NCBI GenBank assembly: GCA_958413765.1
Contig: CATYVH010000053.1
Span: forward strand, 1-9,042
From: an uncultured Collinsella sp.
GTDB taxonomy: Bacteria > Actinomycetota > Coriobacteriia > Coriobacteriales > Coriobacteriaceae
Reading direction: 5' to 3'
DNA: 9,042 bases
The translations under genes were made by a program, and so were the position numbers. The notes beneath the pieces were generated by a model, which saw only the letters and a list, made by a program, of their open reading frames with translations, did no database searches and had not been told where the DNA came from. Shown piece by piece: positions 4,888 through 9,042 of this stretch; the stretch's first letter is position 1; each line of letters begins with the position of its first letter.

Positions 4888-5856
4888 CTAGTACTGCTCG
4901 ATGCCCATGTAGCGACGAATCTCGGGGCTGTGGTCGAACGCCTTACCGCGGGCTGCGCGCAGCTCGCAGCTCATCGCGTAGAAGAAGATTGGCTCCAGGT
5001 ACGAACGCACGCTGGCAGGCACGTCGCCCACGCCGTACTCGAGTGCGTCGAGCACCATGATCGTGTCGGTGTGCGTGTTGAGGAACGCCAGCGCGCGCTC
5101 CTCCATGGGGCGGCACTCGCCCGATCCGAGCTGCACAAAGTAGAACACGCCGGGCTCGGTGGCCTCAAACGGGCCGTGGAAGTACTCGCCGGAGTGGATG
5201 TAGCAGCAGTGCTGCCACTGCATCTCCATGAGCGAGCAGATGGCCATGGCGTAGGTCTGGCTAAAGTTGGGGCCGGAACCCAGAATATAGAAGAACTTAT
5301 GCTGCTGGCAGAGCTCGGCAAAGCGATCGCCCAGCTCGGCGTTGACTTTCTCGCGGGCAGCGGGCAGCAGGGCATCCATCTGCTTAAGGCCGGCGTACAT
5401 GTCGGCAAGCGCCTCGTAACCCTCCTGCTGGTCGAGCAGTTCGGCGGCGATCAGAGCGCCGATGCCCTGCGGTACCTCGGCCTGCGGCACGCCTTCGCCC
5501 CACGGATAGACCCAGGTGGTCCACTTGCCGTTGTCGATCTTTGAGCCCTCGCAGTCGGTCATGGCCACAACCTCAGCACCGGCGGCCAGCGCTATCTCGC
5601 AACCGTCGACGACCTCCTGCGTGTTGCCGCTGTGGCTGCAGGCGATGACGAGCGACTTCTCGCCAAGACTCTTGGGAGCCATCAGGCAAAACTCGCGCGC
5701 CGTGTAGACCGTCGAGGTAAACGTGGTTGCCTCGCGCTTGAGCAGCTCGTTGGCCGGCATCAGGTCGATCATCGAACCGCCGCAGGCGATCCAAAAGACG
5801 TTCTCAATCTTGCCCTTGCGCTCGATGATTTCCTGAACCAGATCGTGTGCGTTCAC
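4888..5856 (-). CDS. frlB: SIS-domain sugar-phosphate deglycase (FrlB/FraB-like)
   Basis: This family splits phosphorylated Amadori compounds, such as fructoselysine 6-phosphate, into glucose 6-phosphate and the free amine or amino acid in the cytosol. The 322-residue protein has two SIS lobes: FWIACGGSMIDLMPA (21-35) and IACSHSGNTQE (71-81) in the first, FYILGSGPNFSQ (189-200) in the second. Glu211 (LMEMQW) and His227 (EYFHGPFE) have the same 16-residue spacing as the catalytic Glu214/His230 I recall for Salmonella FraB. The C-terminus DHSPEIRRYMG is typical. Translation starts at a GTG (5856-5854) with AGGAGG nine bases upstream. It follows a GntR/UTRA regulator and has its own promoter region with repeats. 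No fructosamine kinase or transporter is in the window, so the exact substrate (fructoselysine, glucoselysine, fructose-asparagine) is open. Confidence 0.83.
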   Translation of the reverse strand: MNAHDLVQEIIERKGKIENVFWIACGGSMIDLMPANELLKREATTFTSTVYTAREFCLMAPKSLGEKSLVIACSHSGNTQEVVDGCEIALAAGAEVVAMTDCEGSKIDNGKWTTWVYPWGEGVPQAEVPQGIGALIAAELLDQQEGYEALADMYAGLKQMDALLPAAREKVNAELGDRFAELCQQHKFFYILGSGPNFSQTYAMAICSLMEMQWQHCCYIHSGEYFHGPFEATEPGVFYFVQLGSGECRPMEERALAFLNTHTDTIMVLDALEYGVGDVPASVRSYLEPIFFYAMSCELRAARGKAFDHSPEIRRYMGIEQY

Positions 5857-5910
5857 GGTGATGTTCCTCCTTGTGTGGCGGCTTTGGACGACGGCAGCTC
5901 GTACCTGCTG

Positions 5911-5993
5911 TCGTTCTATGTTGTCCTATTTATAGCACGCACGACGATGCACGTGAAGTCATTTCACCAAACTTGTTCTATGTTGTTCTATCT
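5911..5993 (-). promoter_or_regulatory. frlB promoter with two 21-bp operator-like repeats
   Basis: The blocks 5911-5931 and 5973-5993 (plus-strand form TTGTTCTATGTTGTTCTAT for the second) agree at 18 of 21 positions. They start 62 bp apart, close to six helical turns. Each contains two GTTCTAT-type half-sites 10 bp apart. On the minus strand a promoter fits between them: -35 TTCACG (5957-5952), 17-bp spacer, -10 TATAAA (5934-5929). The proximal repeat overlaps the -10 and start region, the distal one lies upstream. A dyad GTGAA-GTCAT-TTCAC (5952-5966) covers the -35. This is a plausible looping repressor arrangement for the adjacent GntR regulator; the assignment is inference. Confidence 0.5.
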
Positions 5994-6000
5994 GTGGACG

Positions 6001-6759
6001 TTAGATGTCGAACACGTAGCGCGAGCCCACGATCTTTTGGCGTCCGAGCAGCAAGGGCCGCTCGTCCGCATCGGTAAAGTACGCCTCCATATAGAAGAGC
6101 GGCTCGCCGACCGGCACCTCCAGCAGCGAGGCCGCCTGAGCATCGGCAAGCGCAATCTCCACCGTACAGGGGTCGGACTTGAGCGGCGCGCGGCCCGAAT
6201 GCTCGGCAACGAGCGCAAAGATGGAATTGTCCGTGAGGTCCTTGTCGGCAAGCGTCTGCAGATAGGGATGGTCGGCCAGCACAAAGGCGTTGTTCTCGAG
6301 CATGACGGGCACGCCGTCTGCCGTGCGCACGCGCTCGACAACGATGAGCTCGCAGCCGGGTTCCACACCAAAAAACGCCGCGTCCTCGCGCGTCGCCGCA
6401 ACCACCGTGCGCGACACCAGACGTGCTCCGGCCACCATGTCGTTGGCGGCGCAACCCTCGGAAAAGCTCTGAACGTCACCCTTCTGGACAATCTTGCGTT
6501 TGAGCTTGGGCGCACACACAAACGTGCCCCTCCCCTGCTGGCGGTTGAGATACCCCGCGCGCGACAGCTCCTCGACGGCGCGGCGCACGGTGATGCGTCC
6601 CACGCCGTAGTACTTCGCGAGCTCCATCTCGGAAGGAATGCGCGAGCCGGATGCGTACACGCCGCGCGCGATCTCGCCCTTTAAGTCGTCCATAACCTGC
6701 TGGTACAGCGGCACGGCGGACACCTCAGTGCGCTCGGTTTTATCGTCGGATGCCATCAT
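6001..6759 (-). CDS. GntR-family transcriptional regulator, HutC/UTRA subfamily (FrlR-like)
   Basis: The 252-residue protein has an N-terminal winged helix (residues 17-81: PLYQQVMDDL, then SGSRIPSEMELAKYYGVGR, the recognition helix ITVRRAVEELSRAGYL and the wing RQQGRGTFV) and a UTRA ligand-binding domain (about 95-245). UTRA regulators sense small phosphorylated sugars or related ligands. With an FrlB-like gene next, a phosphorylated Amadori compound is the likely effector. It probably represses the frlB promoter through the repeats at 5911-5993. Its ATG (6759) overlaps the recQ TAA as TAATG; a second ATG directly follows at 6756 and is seven bases from GGAG, so either could be used. No promoter of its own is visible inside recQ. 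Confidence 0.88.
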   Translation of the reverse strand: MMASDDKTERTEVSAVPLYQQVMDDLKGEIARGVYASGSRIPSEMELAKYYGVGRITVRRAVEELSRAGYLNRQQGRGTFVCAPKLKRKIVQKGDVQSFSEGCAANDMVAGARLVSRTVVAATREDAAFFGVEPGCELIVVERVRTADGVPVMLENNAFVLADHPYLQTLADKDLTDNSIFALVAEHSGRAPLKSDPCTVEIALADAQAASLLEVPVGEPLFYMEAYFTDADERPLLLGRQKIVGSRYVFDI

Positions 6760-8741
6760 TACGCTCCATCCCGTGCATGCTCGGACTCAAACTCTTCAAT
6801 CGCCGCCATAAACTGCTCGCCAAAGGCATCGGCCTTTTTCTCGCCAATACCGTTGACCTGGATAAGCTCGTCGCGTGTCTGAGGTCGTAGGCGGCACAGG
6901 CCGCGCAGGGCCTTGTCAGAGAAGACCATGTACGGCGCCATCTCCAGCTCGGTCGAAATCTCCTTGCGCAGGGCACGCAGGCGCTCGAACAGCTCGGCAT
7001 CGTCACCCACGCGCGGGCGCTGATCTAGCTCGGCCTCCTCACGCAGCAGATCCACCGCGCGGCGGGCACGGGCCGAGGCCTTGTGCTTGGACGCACGACG
7101 CTTAACGGTAAAGGCAAACGCCTCGTTCTCGACCTCGCCGGCACGCGGGCCCAGCCCCACGACCGGGTACTGCCCCTGCGAGGTAGCCAGATAACCGCGG
7201 CCGCACAGCTGGCCGATGATGTCCTTGATGCGCCCGACCGATTCGCTCGACAGCTCACCATAGCCGCGGTCCTCGTCCAGATGCATCTGGCGAATGCGCT
7301 CGGTGTTGCCGCCGTGGAGCACGTCGGCGATGAGCGACTTGCCAAAGCGCATGGGTCGCGTGGCCACATAGCGCACAGCGGCGCGGGCCATATCGGTGAC
7401 GTCCTCGACCTCGAACTGCGTGAGGCAGTTGCTGCAGTTGCCGCAGCCCTCGGCCTCGTCCGTGGCGGTGGCGCCCGCACCAGCCGCGGCAGCATGCTCG
7501 GCCGCGGCCTCGTCGCCAAAGTAGCGCAACATATATTCGCGCAGGCAGCCGGTGGTATTGCAGTAGCCCTCCATCTGGCTGAGCAGACGATATCGATTCT
7601 GGAGCGCCCACGCGCGCTGCTCGTCGTCGAGCGCCTCGTCGGCAGCGTCGCCGCGGTCGATCAGAAAGCGGCGCATGCGAAAATCGTTGCCATTCCACAG
7701 CAAATGGCAGCTGGCCGGGTCGCCATCGCGACCGGCGCGACCTGCCTCTTGGTAGTAGGCCTCGATGCTCTCGGGCACGTTGTTATGAATCACGTAGCGC
7801 ACGTTGGGCTTGTCGATACCCATGCCAAAGGCATTGGTGGCAACCATCACCTGAATATCGTCGTCGATAAAGGCGCGCTGGCTCTGGCGGCGGGCGTCGT
7901 TGCCCATGCCGGCATGGTAGCGACCCACGCGAATGCCGCTGGGGCCCAGTGCCTCGGCAAGCTCGCCTGCCAGCGCATCGACCGTCTTGCGGGTCGAGCA
8001 ATACACGATGCCGCTCTCGCCCGAATGCGCAATCACATAGTCGCGCACCCAGGCGGTCTTGGCCTTGTCGCCCATCTCCTCGCAACCAAAGTAGAGGTTC
8101 TTGCGATCGAAGCCCGTCACCACCGTCGCGGGGTTTTGCAGGCCGAGCATTTGCTGAATGTCCGCGCGCACACGCTCGGTCGCCGTAGCGGTAAAGGCTG
8201 CCACGATAGGGCGCTGCGGCAGGGAATCGATGAACTCGCGAATCTGCAGGTAGGCGGGGCGGAAATCCTGACCCCATTGGCTCACGCAGTGGGCCTCGTC
8301 AATGGCCACGAGCGGCACGCCAAGGCCGCCGTCCGCCGCAGCTTCCTGCGCAAAGGCCAAAAAACGCGGCTCAAGCAAGCGCTCGGGCGCCACGTACATA
8401 AGCTGGTAGCGGCCTTCGCGCGCCCGCTTGAGCACAGTGTTTTGCTGGGCCGGAGTAAGGCTGGAGTTGAGATAGCTGGGTCGCGCACCCGCCGCGAGCA
8501 ACGCACGGGTCTGGTCCTCCATAAGCGACAGCAGCGGACTCACCACAAAGGTGATGCCGGGCAGCATGAGCGCGGGCACCTGGTAGCAAATGGACTTGCC
8601 GGCGCCCGTGGGCATAACGCCCAGCGCATCGCGACCGGCAAGGATCGCATCGACCATGCGGTCCTGTCCCGGGCGAAACGAGGTGTAGCCAAAATAGGCG
8701 CCGAGCGTGTCGAGCGCCATCTGCTGCATGCTATCGATCAT
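6759..8741 (-). CDS. recQ: ATP-dependent DNA helicase RecQ
   Basis: RecQ unwinds DNA 3' to 5' in recombinational repair and stalled-fork processing. All superfamily-2 motifs are present in its 660 residues: motif 0 FRPGQ (22-26), Walker A TGAGKS (45-50), DEAH (148-151), FTATAT (183-188), VYCSTRK (246-252) and AFGMGIDKP with QEAGRAGRDG (304-340). Zinc ligands Cys399 and Cys433/436/439 (CGNCSNC) lie in the zinc domain; Cys394 is close by. An RQC winged helix follows (about 445-545) and an HRDC domain ends the protein (about 580-655). An alanine-rich insert (412-430) separates the zinc ligands. The ATG has AGGAAACC upstream. It overlaps the start of the GntR gene by one base. The family call is certain. 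Confidence 0.97.
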   Translation of the reverse strand: MIDSMQQMALDTLGAYFGYTSFRPGQDRMVDAILAGRDALGVMPTGAGKSICYQVPALMLPGITFVVSPLLSLMEDQTRALLAAGARPSYLNSSLTPAQQNTVLKRAREGRYQLMYVAPERLLEPRFLAFAQEAAADGGLGVPLVAIDEAHCVSQWGQDFRPAYLQIREFIDSLPQRPIVAAFTATATERVRADIQQMLGLQNPATVVTGFDRKNLYFGCEEMGDKAKTAWVRDYVIAHSGESGIVYCSTRKTVDALAGELAEALGPSGIRVGRYHAGMGNDARRQSQRAFIDDDIQVMVATNAFGMGIDKPNVRYVIHNNVPESIEAYYQEAGRAGRDGDPASCHLLWNGNDFRMRRFLIDRGDAADEALDDEQRAWALQNRYRLLSQMEGYCNTTGCLREYMLRYFGDEAAAEHAAAAGAGATATDEAEGCGNCSNCLTQFEVEDVTDMARAAVRYVATRPMRFGKSLIADVLHGGNTERIRQMHLDEDRGYGELSSESVGRIKDIIGQLCGRGYLATSQGQYPVVGLGPRAGEVENEAFAFTVKRRASKHKASARARRAVDLLREEAELDQRPRVGDDAELFERLRALRKEISTELEMAPYMVFSDKALRGLCRLRPQTRDELIQVNGIGEKKADAFGEQFMAAIEEFESEHARDGA

Positions 8742-8772
8742 GGTTTCCTAACGTCCAGGTCATCTGCCGCCG

Positions 8773-8778
8773 ATTATA
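8773..8778 (-). promoter_or_regulatory. Probable -10 element of the recQ promoter
   Basis: A perfect TATAAT on the minus strand lies 31 bases before the recQ ATG, in otherwise GC-rich DNA. No clear -35 sits 16-18 bp further upstream (CGGCAC at 17 bp). The position supports recQ as the first gene of its transcript. Confidence 0.5.
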
Positions 8779-8831
8779 CGCCGCCACGCGGACCGGTGCC
8801 GCACGGCTGCCGGCCACGCTCATTCTGCGGG

Positions 8832-8887
8832 TAGCCGTTGGGGACGTTCTTGAATGACTAGTCGTTTAAGAACGTCCCCAACGGCTA
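8832..8887. repeat. 56-nt near-perfect palindrome (GGGGACGTTCTT type)
   Basis: TAGCCGTTGGGGACGTTCTT (8832-8851) and its exact complement (8868-8887) form a 20-bp stem. The 16-nt centre GAATGACTAGTCGTTT continues the symmetry, with only two G/T pairs, down to GACTAGTC. There is no T-run, so it is not a standard terminator. It can extrude as a cruciform or fold in RNA. The GGGGAC core is shared with the hairpins near hicAB, but the flanks differ. Confidence 0.85.
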
Positions 8888-8935
8888 AGCTCTTGACAGG
8901 CGTGGAAACGTCGCAGGTTGAGCATAAGTCAGCGA

Positions 8936-9033
8936 AAACGCCCCTAAGCGAGCAAGGTGACGTGAAAGAGGAGGGAAGCGTACTTCGGTACGCGACCGAC
9001 GATTGAACGTCAGATTGCCGCTTAGGGGCGTTT
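8936..9033. ncRNA. Candidate structured RNA or long palindromic repeat
   Basis: AAACGCCCCTAAGCG (8936-8950) and CGCTTAGGGGCGTTT (9019-9033) close the element with a perfect 15-bp stem. Inside, GCAA/TTGC (8952-8955 with 9015-9018) and TGACGT/ACGTCA (8958-8963 with 9007-9012) extend the helix past a small internal loop. GCGTAC-TTCG-GTACGC (8978-8993) makes a hairpin with the extra-stable C(UUCG)G loop. No ORF fits. The orientation of any transcript is unknown. It may be an RNA gene, a 5' leader of a gene beyond the window, or a repeat family; it matches no RNA class I recognise. Confidence 0.4.
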
Positions 9034-9042
9034 GCAGCGTCG

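Noticed and set aside
4654..5544. Plus-strand open frame starting in the MITE-like element and running over frlB
   Set aside because: It crosses an inverted-repeat element and a terminator and is then antisense to frlB; no ribosome binding site or domain supports it.
5632..6684. Plus-strand open frame of 350 codons over frlB and the GntR gene
   Set aside because: It is antisense to two well-recognised genes and spans their promoter; its translation shows no protein family features.
7083..8834. Long plus-strand open frame of 583 codons opposite recQ
   Set aside because: It is fully antisense to a RecQ gene with all its motifs. GC-rich codon bias leaves antisense frames open. The translation is His/Ala/Leu-rich with no domain pattern.
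8893..8920. Perfect TTGACA at 8893-8898 as a promoter for the structured element
   Set aside because: No acceptable -10 hexamer lies 15-19 bp downstream (GGTTGA at 17 bp); CATAAG is too far away.

Overview
The window is about 9 kb of GC-rich, densely coded bacterial chromosome. The gene set and protein style suggest a Coriobacteriia-type actinobacterium close to Collinsella: alanine-rich proteins, a MetA-type homoserine acyltransferase, an M16C peptidase, an L-HicDH-like dehydrogenase, and fructosamine use. This taxonomic placement is inference from gene content and style; no 16S or marker phylogeny is present. I found no tRNA, rRNA or CRISPR array.

Left part (1-2348, plus strand): the C-terminal third of an M16C (insulinase/presequence-protease) metallopeptidase enters from outside the window. 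A HicA-HicB toxin-antitoxin pair (1038-1623) follows, then 5-formyltetrahydrofolate cyclo-ligase (1752-2348). The hicAB pair is AT-richer than its neighbours. It is bracketed by two nearly identical hairpin repeats in the same orientation (905-941 and 1641-1679). Its upstream region is packed with a tandem 17-bp repeat that contains an SOS-box-like dyad, two plausible promoters and a 21-bp palindrome. A third, divergent, inverted copy of the hairpin (1697-1735) abuts the ribosome binding site of the cyclo-ligase gene.

Middle part (2391-4591): metA (minus) and an L-2-hydroxyacid/L-lactate dehydrogenase (plus) diverge from a 211-bp spacer. MetA carries Glu111, the residue associated with acetyl-CoA rather than succinyl-CoA use. 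The dehydrogenase ends in a strong intrinsic terminator. The gene-free stretch 4507-4887 holds that terminator, a 175-bp MITE-like element with 55-nt terminal inverted arms (4620-4794), and the terminator of frlB reading from the other side.

Right part (4834-8778, minus strand): recQ, a GntR/UTRA regulator and a FrlB/FraB-type sugar-phosphate deglycase lie in the same direction. The recQ stop and the regulator start overlap as TAATG. The deglycase has its own promoter region with two 21-bp copies of a GTTCTAT-type repeat, probably operators of the adjacent regulator. The likely logic is a regulator that senses a phosphorylated Amadori compound and controls the deglycase that splits it. No matching kinase or transporter lies within the window.

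The last 300 bases (8742-9042) contain no gene. They hold the recQ promoter, a 56-nt near-perfect palindrome (8832-8887), and a 98-nt multi-stem element closed by a perfect 15-bp helix with an internal C(UUCG)G hairpin (8936-9033). That element is a candidate structured RNA or a palindromic repeat family. The small non-coding elements are the least explained part of the window.
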